Assembly: GCA_032718475.1 (NCBI GenBank)
Contig: JAUCBJ010003100.1
Location: 1 to 64,000 of the forward strand
DNA: 64,000 bases
Direction: 5' to 3'
DNA from: Nemertoderma westbladi
Lineage: Eukaryota > Xenacoelomorpha > Nemertodermatida > Nemertodermatidae
The notes under the pieces are model-generated. The model had not been told where the DNA came from. It did no database searches and saw only the letters and a program-made list of their open reading frames with translations. Positions 23,876-34,381 of the stretch are shown piece by piece (the first letter of the stretch is position 1; each line of letters starts with the position of its first letter). The position numbers and the translations under genes were made by a program.

Positions 23876-23962
23876 AGACGAACTCTTGAGACCGCGACTC
23901 GCAACACGATCCTGCAATCGAACTGGAACAGCCACCGACAGACCGAAACTGTGTTGACGACA

Positions 23963-24667
23963 ATGGCCGAAGCGACCGCCAACGCCGTTTCTATTAAACT
24001 GCCTCCTTTCTGGACCACCCAACCCGAGGTGTGGTTCGCCCAGGCGGAGGCACAGTTCCACATCCGCAGCATCACCGAGGACGCTACAAAATACTATTAC
24101 GTGGTGGGGGCCCTCGACCAGGAGACAGCCGCTCGCCTCCTAAAACTCATCCGGAACCCTCCCGCTACTGAGAAGTACCTCAAACTCAAGGGCCAACTTC
24201 TCAAGGCCTTCGGGCTCTCCCGACGCGAGCGCGCAGCCCGACTCTGGGACCTCGACGGCCTCGGTGACCGGCGCCCCTCGCAACTCCTCGGAGAAATGCA
24301 GGCGCTCCTCGGCGACGACAACGCGGGACTCCTCTTCGAGGAGGCCTTCCTCCGGCAGATGCCCGCCGCAATCCGCCTCCAACTCGCGGAGGAGGACTTC
24401 CGCGACCTCGACAGGGTTGCGGACCGGGCCGACGCGCTGTGGGAGGCCTCCCGGCAGACCCCACTCGCGGCCCACGCTGTCAGGAAACCGACGCCGGTCC
24501 CGCCGCAGCGAACCGGAAAGAACTCCTCGTCGGCGTCGACTCCCGCCCCGCGGGCCCTGAACTCGAACCCGGACTGGTGCTATTATCACCAGACGTTCGG
24601 CCCCACAGCCAGGAAGTGCCGCCCGCCCTGCAGTTACCAGGGAAACGCCCCGGCCGGCCGTTTGTAG
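23963..24667 (+). CDS. gag: Gag of the gypsy element
   Basis: 234 residues from the first ATG; the frame also opens slightly upstream without an ATG. The N-terminal part has [20 protein letters not shown], the typical start of the capsid-like domain in this group. The region to about residue 150 matches the short retrotransposon Gag fold, with RAARLWDL and [13 protein letters not shown]-type blocks. It ends with [18 protein letters not shown], a C-x2-H-x9-C-x3-C knuckle, the unusual CHCC arrangement of CsRn1-type elements. Gag forms the particle and packages the RNA. The stop codon lies inside the frameshift stem-loop, so termination yields Gag alone and slippage yields Gag-Pol. Confidence 0.9.
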   Translation: MAEATANAVSIKLPPFWTTQPEVWFAQAEAQFHIRSITEDATKYYYVVGALDQETAARLLKLIRNPPATEKYLKLKGQLLKAFGLSRRERAARLWDLDGLGDRRPSQLLGEMQALLGDDNAGLLFEEAFLRQMPAAIRLQLAEEDFRDLDRVADRADALWEASRQTPLAAHAVRKPTPVPPQRTGKNSSSASTPAPRALNSNPDWCYYHQTFGPTARKCRPPCSYQGNAPAGRL

Positions 24668-24685
24668 CAGCTACAACGGCCGGCC
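24640..24685 (+). promoter_or_regulatory. Programmed -1 frameshift signal (slippery site plus stem-loop)
   Basis: GGGAAAC at 24640-24646 is in the correct phase for gag (G-GGA-AAC), an X-XXY-YYZ heptamer of a type used by some retroviruses. After a 5-nt spacer, 24652-24667 pairs with 24671-24685: GGCCGGCCG and TTGTAG arms with one bulged T and a three-base CAG loop. Slipping back one base joins gag exactly to the pol frame. All elements of a classic signal are present. Confidence 0.9.
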
Positions 24686-27600
24686 ACACCGACCTGCTGC
24701 TGTTTGCCTGGGACCGCGTTTCCGGGCAACGCTTCTTGGTCGACACCGGGGCGGAGGTAAGCGTTATTCCCGCGACGACTCGCGAGGAACGTTCGGGACA
24801 GAATGGGCCGCCCATCCTCGCCGCCAACAAAACGTACATTCGAACGTACGGCGACCGCTCCGTCAAACTCGACTTCCACTCCCGCCGGTTCCAGTGGAAG
24901 TTTATCGCGGCCGACGTCGCCCAGCCTCTCCTCGGAGCCGACTTCCTCCGAGCGAACAACATGTTGGTCGACCTGAGAGGCCGCCGTCTGGTCGACGCCG
25001 AGACGTTGACCTCGATCCCGTGCGGGCGGACTACGGGCCACGCCCCCCACCTCGGTTCTGTCACCGCCTCGGACGACGAGTTCGCTCGGCTCCTCGCCGA
25101 GTTCCCCGATATTACGATCCCTCGCTTCTCCGACCCCACCGCGAAACACGGGGTCGAACATTACATCCCCACCGAGGGACCCCCGGTCTACTCCCGCGCC
25201 CGTCGTCTGCCTCCAGACAAACTCAAGATCGCGCGGGACGAGTTCCGGAAGATGGAGGAGATGGGGATCATCCGCCGGTCCAACAGTCCCTGGGCGTCAC
25301 CCCTCCACATGGCCCCTAAACCCTCGGGTGGATGGCGGCCGTGTGGCGACTACCGACGCCTCAACGACGCCACGACTCCGGACCGATACCCCATCCCCCA
25401 TATCCAGGACTTCTCCTCCAGACTGGCTGGGGCGAAGATCTTTTCTAAGATCGATCTGGTGCGCGGCTACCACCAGATCCCCGTAACCGAGGCCGACATC
25501 GCCAAGACCGCGGTTATAACCCCGTTCGGCCTGTTTGAATTTCTTCGAATGCCGTTCGGGCTGAAGAACGCGGCCCAGGCCTTCCAGAGACTGATGGACA
25601 CGGTGTGCCAGGGACTCGACTTCCTCTTCGTCTACCTAGACGACGTCCTCGTCGCGAGTCGGTCCCCCAAGGAACACCGTGACCACCTCCGTCAGCTCTT
25701 CACGCGCCTCCAAGAACACGGCCTCGTGATCAACCTCGCCAAGTGCGAGTTCGGTCGGTCGACCATCGACTTCCTCGGCCACCGAATCTCGGCCCACGGC
25801 GCCGTCCCGCTCCCCGACAAGGTCGCCGCCATCCGGGAGTTCACCCAGCCGACCACCGTCAAGGGCCTGCAGGAGTTCGTGGGGATGGTGAACTTCTATC
25901 ATCGGTTCGTCCCCGCGGCCGCCGCCATCATGCGGCCCCTCTACGCGGCCCTTGCCGGTAAACCCAAGTCCCTCGACTGGACCCCCGACATGGCGGCGGC
26001 GTTCCGGAACGCCAAGGAAGCCCTCGCCAACGCCACGATGCTCGCCCACCCCAACGCCAACGCACCGACGGCGCTCACCGTGGACGCATCTGGCACGGCA
26101 GTGGGCGCCGTTCTAGAACAGCTCGTCGGCGACTCGTGGCGCCCCCTGGCGTTCTTCAGCCGCCAACTTCGACCCCCGGAGGTGAAGTACAGTGCGTTCG
26201 ACCGGGAACTCCTCGCGCTGTACCTCGCTGTTCGCCACTTCCGGTACTACCTGGAGGGCCGCGTATTCACCGCCTACACAGATCACAAACCCCTGATGTT
26301 CGCATTCGCCAAGATCAGCGACCCGTGGTCGAATCGGCAACAACGGCACATCGCCTACATTTCCGAGTTCACCACGGCGATCGAACACGTCGCCGGCAAA
26401 GACAACGGTGTGGCGGATGCGCTCTCCAGGACTACCGTCAGCGCGGTTCGAACCCTCCTCCCCGGCCTTGACTATAGGGCTATGGCGGCTGCCCAACTCG
26501 CCGACCCCGAGCTGCCAACCTACCGCTCCGCCGTGTCCGGCCTCCAACTGGAAGACGTCCCGCTCGCCCCCGCCAACGCCACTCTACTTTGCGACGTTTC
26601 TCTCGGACACCCGCGCCCCGTCGTCCCCGTCGCCTGGCGACGGCGCGTCTTCGACGCCCTATACGGCCTGTCTCACCCCGGCGCTCGTACCACCAAGAAA
26701 CTCGTCGCCGACAGGTTCGTGTGGCACGGCCTCCGCAAAGAGGTGGGCGAGTGGGCGAAGACCTGCATCCCTTGCCAGTCTTCCAAAGTGCAACGCCACG
26801 TCCGCGCGCCCCTCGGCACCTTCGCCACCCCCCACCGCCGGTTCGACCACATCCACGTGGATCTGGTCGGCCCTCTACCACCATCGCGCGGGTTCACTCA
26901 CCTGCTGACGATGGTAGACCGTTTCACTCGGTGGCCAGAGGCCGTGCCCCTCACCGAGACCTCCACCGAGAGTTGCGCCCGGGCTCTCATCTCCAACTGG
27001 ATATCTCGGTTCGGCGTCCCCGCGGATCTCTCCTCCGACCGCGGTTCGCAGTTTACCTCCCAGCTCTGGTCCGCCGTCAACCAGCTGCTGGGCACCCAAC
27101 TGCACCGCACCACGGCCTACCACCCGCAGGCGAACGGACTGGTGGAACGTTTCCACCGCCACCTAAAGTCCGCCCTGCGGGCCTCGCTCACCGGCCCCGA
27201 TTGGGTCGACGAGTTGCCGTGGGTTCTCCTCGGAATCCGGACCGCTCCCAAGGACGACTTGGAGACCTCCTCCGCCGAGCTGGTCTACGGTGCCCCCCTC
27301 ACCGTCCCGGGCGAGTTCCTTCCGCCGGCTACGGGCGCCCAGCACTCGCCGTCCACGATCCTCCCTCAACTCCGGGATACGGTCGGACGGTTCGCTCCGG
27401 TACCGACGTCACGCCAAGGACTGACTCCGTCGTCGGTTCCACCGGACCTCCATGACGCTACCTACGTTTTCGTCCGGCGCGACGCCCACCGGACGCCATT
27501 CGAACGCCCCTACGAGGGGCCTTACAAGGTCCTCACCCCCGGACCCAAAACATTTAAGATCGAGATGGGCGGTCGAACTGAAACGATTTCAGTCGACCGA

Positions 27601-27789
27601 CTCAAACCGGCCCATCTCGATTTTACCGAGCCGGTCGTTCTCGGCCAACCGCGGCGCCGAGGTCGACACCCGAATGCACCTCCGGTACCTCCTACACCGC
27701 CGGTACTAACGCAAAGACCACCAACCCCAGCCCAACTGCCCGTACAAACTCGATCGGGCCGGACGGTCCGTCCACCTGATTATCTGTAA
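24646..27789 (+). CDS. pol: Pol of the gypsy element: protease, RT, RNase H, integrase
   Basis: Read in the -1 frame from the slip site, 1047 residues. Order: protease with [13 protein letters not shown] near residue 30; RT with [24 protein letters not shown] and [13 protein letters not shown] (YLDD); RNase H with [14 protein letters not shown] and YTDHKPLMF; integrase with [38 protein letters not shown] and [12 protein letters not shown], giving a complete D-D-E set. The integrase zinc motif usually has a His before LSHPG; here the sequence is LYGLSHPG, with Tyr in that place. No stops or frameshifts were found. The frame stays open upstream to 24439, but that is overlap with gag. The very GC-rich third codon positions contrast with the host genes nearby. 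Confidence 0.95.
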   Translation, partial: RPGRPFVAATTAGHTDLLLFAWDRVSGQRFLVDTGAEVSVIPATTREERSGQNGPPILAANKTYIRTYGDRSVKLDFHSRRFQWKFIAADVAQPLLGADFLRANNMLVDLRGRRLVDAETLTSIPCGRTTGHAPHLGSVTASDDEFARLLAEFPDITIPRFSDPTAKHGVEHYIPTEGPPVYSRARRLPPDKLKIARDEFRKMEEMGIIRRSNSPWASPLHMAPKPSGGWRPCGDYRRLNDATTPDRYPIPHIQDFSSRLAGAKIFSKIDLVRGYHQIPVTEADIAKTAVITPFGLFEFLRMPFGLKNAAQAFQRLMDTVCQGLDFLFVYLDDVLVASRSPKEHRDHLRQLFTRLQEHGLVINLAKCEFGRSTIDFLGHRISAHGAVPLPDKVAAIREFTQPTTVKGLQEFVGMVNFYHRFVPAAAAIMRPLYAALAGKPKSLDWTPDMAAAFRNAKEALANATMLAHPNANAPTALTVDASGTAVGAVLEQLVGDSWRPLAFFSRQLRPPEVKYSAFDRELLALYLAVRHFRYYLEGRVFTAYTDHKPLMFAFAKISDPWSNRQQRHIAYISEFTTAIEHVAGKDNGVADALSRTTVSAVRTLLPGLDYRAMAAAQLADPELPTYRSAVSGLQLEDVPLAPANATLLCDVSLGHPRPVVPVAWRRRVFDALYGLSHPGARTTKKLVADRFVWHGLRKEVGEWAKTCIPCQSSKVQRHVRAPLGTFATPHRRFDHIHVDLVGPLPPSRGFTHLLTMVDRFTRWPEAVPLTETSTESCARALISNWISRFGVPADLSSDRGSQFTSQLWSAVNQLLGTQLHRTTAYHPQANGLVERFHRHLKSALRASLTGPDWVDELPWVLLGIRTAPKDDLETSSAELVYGAPLTVPGEFLPPATGAQHSPSTILPQLRDTVGRFAPVPTSRQGLTPSSVPPDLHDATYVFVRRDAHRTPFERPYEGPYKVLTPGPKTFKIEMGGRTETISVDRLKPAHLDFTEPVVLGQPRRRGRHPNAPPVPPTPPVLTQRPPTPAQLPVQTRSGRTVRPPDYL

Positions 27790-27803
27790 TACGTTTCGAG
27801 ACT

Positions 27804-27817
27804 GGGGGGGGGGGTCA
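27804..27817 (+). other. Polypurine tract
   Basis: Eleven consecutive G (27804-27814) immediately before the 3' LTR, the expected plus-strand primer site. A pure G run is unusual for a polypurine tract. Confidence 0.7.
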
Positions 27818-28010
27818 TGTGGCTGCCCCACATAGATTATACAGTCTCAAAACTTTGTTATTACGGTTGCCTAGCAACCCTAGAGAGTAACGTATTCTGT
27901 TATTAGGCCGACGTACAGAATGGTACGACTGTACTGCAGTATGCCTTCAGCAAAGACTCGAACTTGAGTTTTGATAAGTTTTCATTTCGTGGCTAGACGC
28001 CATCACTACA
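27818..28010 (+). repeat. 3' LTR of the gypsy element
   Basis: 193 bp; differs from the 5' LTR only at the seventh base (CTG instead of CAG). X-box palindrome at 27865-27879. Confidence 0.95.
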
Positions 28011-28209
28011 GTAACAAATAATTATTACTGCAGTAACAAATAATTATTACTGCAGTAATAAACCATAAAATTTTTTTTTCTGCAGTAAGAAATAATTGTT
28101 ACTGCAGTAAAAAAAAAATTTGTATTACTGCAGTAATAAATATTTGCTACTGCAGTAATAATTATTTGTTACTGCAGTAATAATTATTTGTTACTGCAGT
28201 AGCAAATAT
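28011..28209. repeat. PstI-site array, continuation right of the gypsy element
   Basis: The same unit resumes right after the 3' LTR, so the gypsy element interrupted one array. Confidence 0.9.
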
Positions 28210-29010
28210 TTATTTAACAGTTCCCCAAAGGCAGTTTAGAATTCTGGAATTTAGTTGAAATTCATTATTCGCTGAGATCCGGATATTAATTAATTTTATC
28301 ATTTTTTTTAAAATAATAGATAGAATAGATAAAGATAACCCTACTGTATAAGTGTGTGTACTGTCTAGGCCTACTGTCAGTCTGTATAACACATAATATA
28401 AAATTGATAAAGTACAGTATTAGGCCTACTTAAGTTGTTAGTTCATGTGGTTCAAATTCAACATAATATTAAAAAGTTAATAATTAATTATCGCATACAA
28501 TACGTATATCCTATCACTTAAATTCCAATGCGAATCAGGCTCAACTTAACTAGTAACCTGGCTGCCAGATAGCGAGTACCACGTAAATCTATACTAATTG
28601 CATTGCAGTTAGTTGATTTGGATATACGGTACTTCTGTACCTTCTGGGCCTACAGTTTTACAGTACATTACTGTAGTCCTACCTAAAATGAAAGGCTGAA
28701 CCGCCCGGAGATATCACTTAACCAGTTCACGGATTATACCGCTACGTATTGTAGGCCAAACTATCGCCCATGTGACTGTGACAGTGTGAAGAATACCCGT
28801 TTTTCATCCTACGTTATGCTAGAGAACATAAACAGTGTAATCTGGCAATGACAAATCCATATGATTGCTTCGTAAACGCTTCATAAGATCCCATTGGTGG
28901 AATTGTATTATGCATAACAACCAATTAAACCCGGTTTTGGGTGGCCCTTATAACTGCGGATTCTGATTGGAGATTAATTGAATTATATCGGCCAATGAAA
29001 GGACAGTTTA
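28210..29010. other. Core of the inverted-repeat element, no gene
   Basis: About 800 bp between two PstI-site arrays. No open frame of note and no transposase motif; TAGGCCTAC words recur. Probably the non-coding core of a non-autonomous element. Confidence 0.5.
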
Positions 29011-29715
29011 GTACTGCAGTAATAAATATTTGCTACTGCAGTAACAAATAATTATTACTGCAGTAACAAATAATTATTACTGCAGTAGCAAATATTTATT
29101 ACTGCAGTAATACAAATTTTTTTTTTTACTGCAGTAACAATTATTTCTTACTGCAGAAAAAAAAATTTTTTTGTTTATTACTGCAGTAATAATTATTTGT
29201 TACTGCAGTAATAATTATTTGTTACTGCAGTAATAAATATTTGCTACTGCAGTAATAAATATTTGCTACTGCAGTAGCAAATAATTGTTACTGCAGTAAT
29301 AAATAATTGTTACTGCAGTAATAAATAATTGTTACTGCAGTATTAAATTATTGTTACTGCAGTAATAAATAATTGTTACTGCAGTAATAAATAATTGTTA
29401 CTGCAGTATTAAATTATTGTTACTGCAGTAATAAATAATTGTTACTGCAGTAATAAATAATTGTTACTGCAGTAATAAATAATTGTTACTGCAGTAAGAA
29501 ACAATTGTTACTGCAGTAATAAATAATTGATAATTGTTACTGCAGCAATAATTATTTGTTACTGCAGTAACAAATATTTATTACTGCAGTAACAATTATT
29601 TATTACTGCAGTAACAAATAATTCATACTGCAGTAAAAAATAATTTTTATTTATTACTGCATTAATTAATAATTTATACTGCAGTAACAATTATTTATTA
29701 CTGCAGTAACAAATA
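29011..29715. repeat. PstI-site array, right
   Basis: About 30 units of the TTACTGCAGTAA type, merging into the right terminal inverted repeat. A subset forms a repeated pattern with ATTAAATTATTG every three units (29341-29430), showing secondary amplification. Confidence 0.9.
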
Positions 29716-30181
29716 TGGAGGCATTTTTCTTGTTTCATAGAGGTTTTTATTCATTTATATTTTGACCCTTTGGAGACGCCATATATTGCTATTGAATAGG
29801 GAAGGATTGTTTTCTGTATCATAGCAACGTTAAGGTAATTATTGAAATCGCAGCTAGCTGGCTGGGCACAGATAAGGAGCAAGCAGGCTGGAGTGTTGAT
29901 TGGGGTGGGTTTGGGTTGTCTATTGCTAATTGCGCAGAGTAATTCTGCTTTTTCAATCATTGGCTGCATGGAAGGAGAGGTTTATAACATTTTTGTTTTA
30001 CTGTTATGAATATTAAAAGGAAAATAATTATTTCTGTAGGCCTATACTTACTGTATTATTATTTTATCTAATAGTATACATCTAATCTCGATGAAATCTC
30101 GCTTACTATAGCTCGTTAGATAGGTCTCGCCCTAAGTCGTTGCAACGTAATACTCAGAGCCGTCTGAAGTTCCCCCGTCTG

Positions 30182-31370
30182 CCGCTAGAGGGCGAATTGT
30201 CCGATAGTGAAAACCTGATCTTATTGGGTTGTTTTTAATGCTTTTGAGCTGAAACTTGGTAGCTATATACTGCAGCATAGGCTGTATTATTTCCGGAGTC
30301 ACTGGGTTGTCTACAGTTCCCCAGTCTACCGTTAGAGGGCTAAATGTCTGAGAGTTAACATCTTCTCCAACTTTGTTATTTACAATCCGTTTAGACTGAA
30401 ACTTGGTAGGCATCTACTACAGCATAGACTGTATCTTTACTGAGTAGCAGAGTCGTCTACAATTCCCCGGTCTACCGCTAGAGGGCGAAATGTCTGAAAG
30501 TTAACATCTTCTCCAACTTTGTTATTTATAATCCATTTAGACTGAACTTGGTAGGCATCTACTACAGCATAGGCTATATCTTTACTGAGTCACGCAGAGT
30601 TGTCTACAGTACCCGCGTCTGCCGCTAGAGGGCGAAATGTATGAAAGTTAACATCTTCTCCAACTTTGTTATTTACAATCCTTTTAGACTGAAACTTGGT
30701 AGGCATCTACTATAGCATAGGCTATATCTTTGCGGAGTAGTAGAGTTGTCTACAGTTCCACAGTCAGCCGCAAGAGGGCGAATTGTCTGATAGTGAAAAC
30801 CTCATCCCATTTGGTTCTTTTTAATCATTTTGAGCTGAAACTTGGTTGGTATCTACTACATCATAGGCTCTATCTTTACGGAGTTGCAGAGTCCTATACA
30901 CTTCCCCGGTCTACCGCTAGAGGGTGAAATGTCTGAAAGTTAACATCTTCTCCAACTTTGTTATTTACAAACGGTTTAGACTGAAACTTGGTAGGCATCT
31001 ACTACAGCATAGGCTCTACATTTACTGAGTCGCAGAGTTGTATACAGTTCCCCTATCTGCCGCTAGAGGGCGAATTGTCTGTTAGTGAACACCTCATCCC
31101 AATTGGTTCTTTTTAATCCCTTTGAGCTGGAACTTGGCAGGAATCTACTACAGCATATTCTGTATCTTTACGGAGTCCCAGAGTCGTCTACAGTTCTTCA
31201 GTCTACCGCTAGAGGGTGAAATGTCTGAATGTGAACATCTACACCAATTTTGTTATTTACAATCTGTTTAAGCTGAAACTTGAAAGGCAGGCATTTTACT
31301 TCACCATAAACCCCATCTTTACCAAACTGCAGCGTCGTCTGCATTTCACCAGTCCGCAGGTAGAGGGTGG
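30182..31370. repeat. 146-bp subrepeat array in Helitron 1
   Basis: Nine degenerate units, each marked by a word like CCGCTAGAGGGCG. The words start at 30182, 30329, 30475, 30622, 30768, 30914, 31060, 31206 and 31354, a spacing of 146-148 bp. A tenth instance is at 22795 in the left half. Confidence 0.9.
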
Positions 31371-31572
31371 ATCTGAAAGTGATAATTTTCTGGAAATTTT
31401 GTTATTTACAATCTGCCTAAAGTTGAAACTTGACAGTTATCTCTTATGGGGTGGTGTTTTATTTAATGATGGTGTCTGTTCCGTATGCGGTTCTCCAATC
31501 TCCCACACATATTCATATATCATCTGCACGTGCACTAGAAAGCTGTGGCCCGAAGGGCCACAGGCTTTCTAG

Positions 31573-33791
31573 TCTAATATATATAAATATCGATTGTCTG
31601 TCTGTCTATGTGTTTGTCATCGGCTATACAATCGAACCCATCTCGATGAAATCTCGCTTGCTATAGCTCGTTAGAAAGGTCTCGCTCTAACTCGTTGCAA
31701 CGTAATACTCAGAGTCGTCTGAAGTTCGCCCATCTGCCTCTAGAGGGCGATTTTCGTGATTTTCGGGCGAAATTTATCGAATTATTTCGGTTCTTCTATC
31801 GGTAATTAATTATTTAGAGGGCTAACATTTATCCCACCTGGTATAAAATTAACATGGGTAGATTCGCCGTGTCCCATTCTCACAAAGTTTTTATTTTATT
31901 CGAGTGTTTAATATAAATATGTATGATTATTTATTGATTAAAAACCAAATAGTGTATAAATATGTCATATTCGCCAAGCACGATCGAATTGGCCTATTCT
32001 TAGTGCTGTAGTGAATATAGGGAAGGATTTTTTTCTGTATCATAGCAACGTTAAGGTAATTATTGAAATCGCAGCTAGCTGGGCACAGATAAGGAGCAAG
32101 CCAGGCTGTAGTGTTGATTGGGGTGGGTTTGGGTTGTCTGTTGCGAACTGCTCAAGTGTAATTCTGCTTTCTCAATCATTGGCTGCATGGAAGGAGAGGT
32201 TTATAACATTTTTGTTTTACTGTTATGAATATTAAAAGTAAAATAATTATTTCTGTAGGCCTATACTTACTGTATTATTATTTTATCTAATATTATACAT
32301 CTAATCTCGATGAAATCTCGCTTACTATAGCTCGTTAGATAGGTCTTGCCCTAACTCGTTGCAACGTAATACTCAGAGCCGTCTGAAGTTTCCCCATCTG
32401 CCGCTAGAGGGCGAATTGTCCGATAGTGAAAACCTGATCTCATTGGGTTGTTTTTAATGCTTTTGAGCTGAAACTTGGTAGCTATATACTGCAGCATAGG
32501 CTGTATATTTCCGGAGTCACTGAGTTGTCCACAGTTCCCCAGTCTACCGTTAGAGGGCTAAATGTCTGAGAGTTAACATCTTCTCCAACTTTGTTATTTA
32601 CAATCCGTTTAGACTGAAACTTGGTAGGCATCTACTACAGCATAGGCTGTATCTTTACTGAGTCGCAGAGTCGTCTACAATTCCCCAGTCTACCGCTAGA
32701 GGGCGAAATGTCTGAAAGTTAACATCTTCTCCAACTTTGTTATTTATAATCCATTTAGACTGAACTTGGTAGGCATCTACTACAGCATAGGCTATATCTT
32801 TACTGAGTCGCGCAGAGTTGTCTACATTACCCGCGTCTGCCGCTAGAGGGTGAAATGTATGAAAGTTAACATCTCCTCCAACTTTGTTATTTACAATCCT
32901 TTTAGACTGAAACTTGGTAGGCATCTACTATAGCATAGGCTATATCTTTGCGGAGTAGTAGAGTCGTCTACAGTTCCACAGTCAGCCGCTAGAGGGCGAA
33001 TTGTCTGATAGTGAAAACCTCATCCCATTTGGTTCTTTTTAATCATTTTGAGCTGAAACTTGGTTGGTATCTACTACATCATAGGCTGTATCTTTACGGG
33101 GTTGCAGAATCCTATTCACTTCCCCAGTCTACCGCTAGAGGGTGAAATGTCTGAAAGTTAACATCTTCTACAACTTTGTTATTTACTAACGGTTTAGACT
33201 GAAACTTGGTAGGCATCTACTATAGCATAGGCTGTACCTTTACGGAGTCACAGCGTTGTATACAGTCCCCCCATCTGCCGCTAGAGGGCGACATATCTGA
33301 TAGTGAACACCTCATCCCATTTGGTTCTTTTTAATTCTATTGAGCTGGAACTTGGCAGGAATCTACTACAGCATATTCTGTATCTTTACGGAGTCCCAGA
33401 GTCGTCTACAGTTCTTCAGTCTACCGCTAGAGGGTGAAATGTCGGAATGTGAACATCTACACCAATTTTGTTATTTACAATCTGTTTAAGCTGAAACTTG
33501 AAAGGCAGGCATTTTACTTCACCATGAACCCCATCTTTACCAAACTGCAGCGCCGTCTGCATTTCACCAGTCCGCAGGTAGAGGGTGGATCTGAAAGTGA
33601 TCATTTTCTGGAAATTTTGTTATTTACAATCTGCCTAAAGTTGAAACTTGACAGTTATATCTTATGGGGGTGGTGTTTTATTTAATGATGGTGTCTATTC
33701 CGTATGCAGTTCTCAAATCTCCCACACATATTCATATATCATCTGCACGTGCACTAGAAAGCTGTGGCCCGAAGGGCCACAGGCTTTCTAG
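31573..33791 (+). mobile_element. Helitron copy 2 (non-autonomous), uninterrupted
   Basis: Begins immediately after the CTAG end of copy 1, so the two are head to tail with no spacer, and has the same 5' word, 3' hairpin and CTAG end followed by T. The interior is a degenerate 146-bp tandem array. It serves as the uninterrupted reference for copy 1. No coding sequence. Confidence 0.85.
32401..33588. repeat. 146-bp subrepeat array in Helitron 2
   Basis: The same nine words start at 32401, 32547, 32693, 32840, 32986, 33132, 33278, 33424 and 33572. The spacing is again 146-148 bp, so the array pre-dates duplication of the Helitron. Confidence 0.9.
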
Positions 33792-34381
33792 TATATCATA
33801 AATATCGAAATAGGTTAAGGATTACACTTTTATACATTTTGTTCTCTAACGGCAGACTGGAGAACTGCTGATGGTTTAGCCTCCTTTCAAAGAAACATCT
33901 ATCTACAGTATAGTGAAAATTTAAATTTGCCAAGTTTTAGCTTAAACGGATTAAAAGCAAATAAATAATAGGACATTTAATGTTTATAGACATGTATCCC
34001 TCTAGGAGATACTGTTGAACTAATGGTGTCTGTAAGTCTATCAAAAAATAAATTTTTGAAAATTTTGATGCCTACTAATTTTCAACTCGACAGCTCTAAA
34101 TCGGACAAAATTATACCATGTCAAAATCGTAAGGACATCGAAAACAACAGCAAACTATTTGCAAAAATCGACCCACGTCTAAAAGTGTTTTAGTTCGCTA
34201 AGGTCCTGCCAACTTTGTGGCTCTCCACACAGAGCACTGCAGTACAAACTTGAGCATTTCATTACATAATGCCGTACCGGTCGGTACGTTACTGGTATTT
34301 CACGTTACTGCTGTACCGGTACTCTGGTACTGCATGTACTGGTATTTCAAAACGCCGTTGGAAGCAGGCGAAGTATAAAGA
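33792..34381. other. Spacer upstream of the single-exon gene
   Basis: No gene. Several TACCGGTAC-like words cluster at 34270-34330. TATAAAG lies only a few bases before the ATG at 34382, too close to be a normal TATA box for that start. Confidence 0.4.

Larger units (their letters stand above)
23664..28010 (+). mobile_element. Intact Ty3/gypsy LTR retrotransposon, CsRn1-like
   Basis: Complete 4347-bp element: 193-bp LTRs, a primer site, gag, pol in the -1 frame, a polypurine tract, and a 4-bp GTAA duplication on both sides (23660-23663 and 28011-28014). The LTRs differ at a single position (A/T at their seventh base), indicating a very recent insertion. The Gag C-H-C-C pattern and a primer site starting TGGTGACCC, as for tRNA-Trp, are known features of the CsRn1 clade; the assignment is an inference from these. 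The body is strikingly GC-rich against the AT-rich host sequence. There is no env-like ORF. Confidence 0.95.
23061..29783. mobile_element. Inverted-repeat (fold-back) DNA element containing PstI-type repeats
   Basis: Terminal inverted repeats of 83 bp (23062-23144 and 29698-29780) differ at one position. The 8-bp word TATTGCTA flanks both sides (23053-23060 and 29784-29791), consistent with a target-site duplication. Inside each end are arrays of a palindromic TTACTGCAGTAA unit, around a core of about 800 bp (28210-29010) without coding capacity. Subtracting the gypsy element inside leaves about 2.37 kb. The 8-bp duplication fits hAT, P or Merlin-like superfamilies, but the outermost bases do not match each other, so no superfamily is assigned. 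Confidence 0.75.
22632..31572 (+). mobile_element. Helitron copy 1 (non-autonomous), interrupted
   Basis: Starts TCTAATATATATAAATA with a TCTG microsatellite a few bases on, and ends CTAG preceded by a 9-bp GC hairpin (CTGTGGCCC-GAA-GGGCCACAG, 31543-31563). TC at the start, CTRR at the end, a 3' hairpin and insertion between A and T are the Helitron signature. It encodes no Rep/helicase. It is split at 23061-29783 by another element; without that and its 8-bp duplication it is 2210 bp, close to copy 2 (2219 bp). Confidence 0.85.

Noticed and set aside
24140-27455. Many long frames on both strands across the gypsy element
   Set aside because: Shadow frames caused by high GC content; gag and the -1 pol frame explain the region with full domain content.
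34373-34379. TATAAAG as the promoter of the 316-residue gene
   Set aside because: It is immediately before the ATG, leaving no room for a transcript start and 5' UTR.
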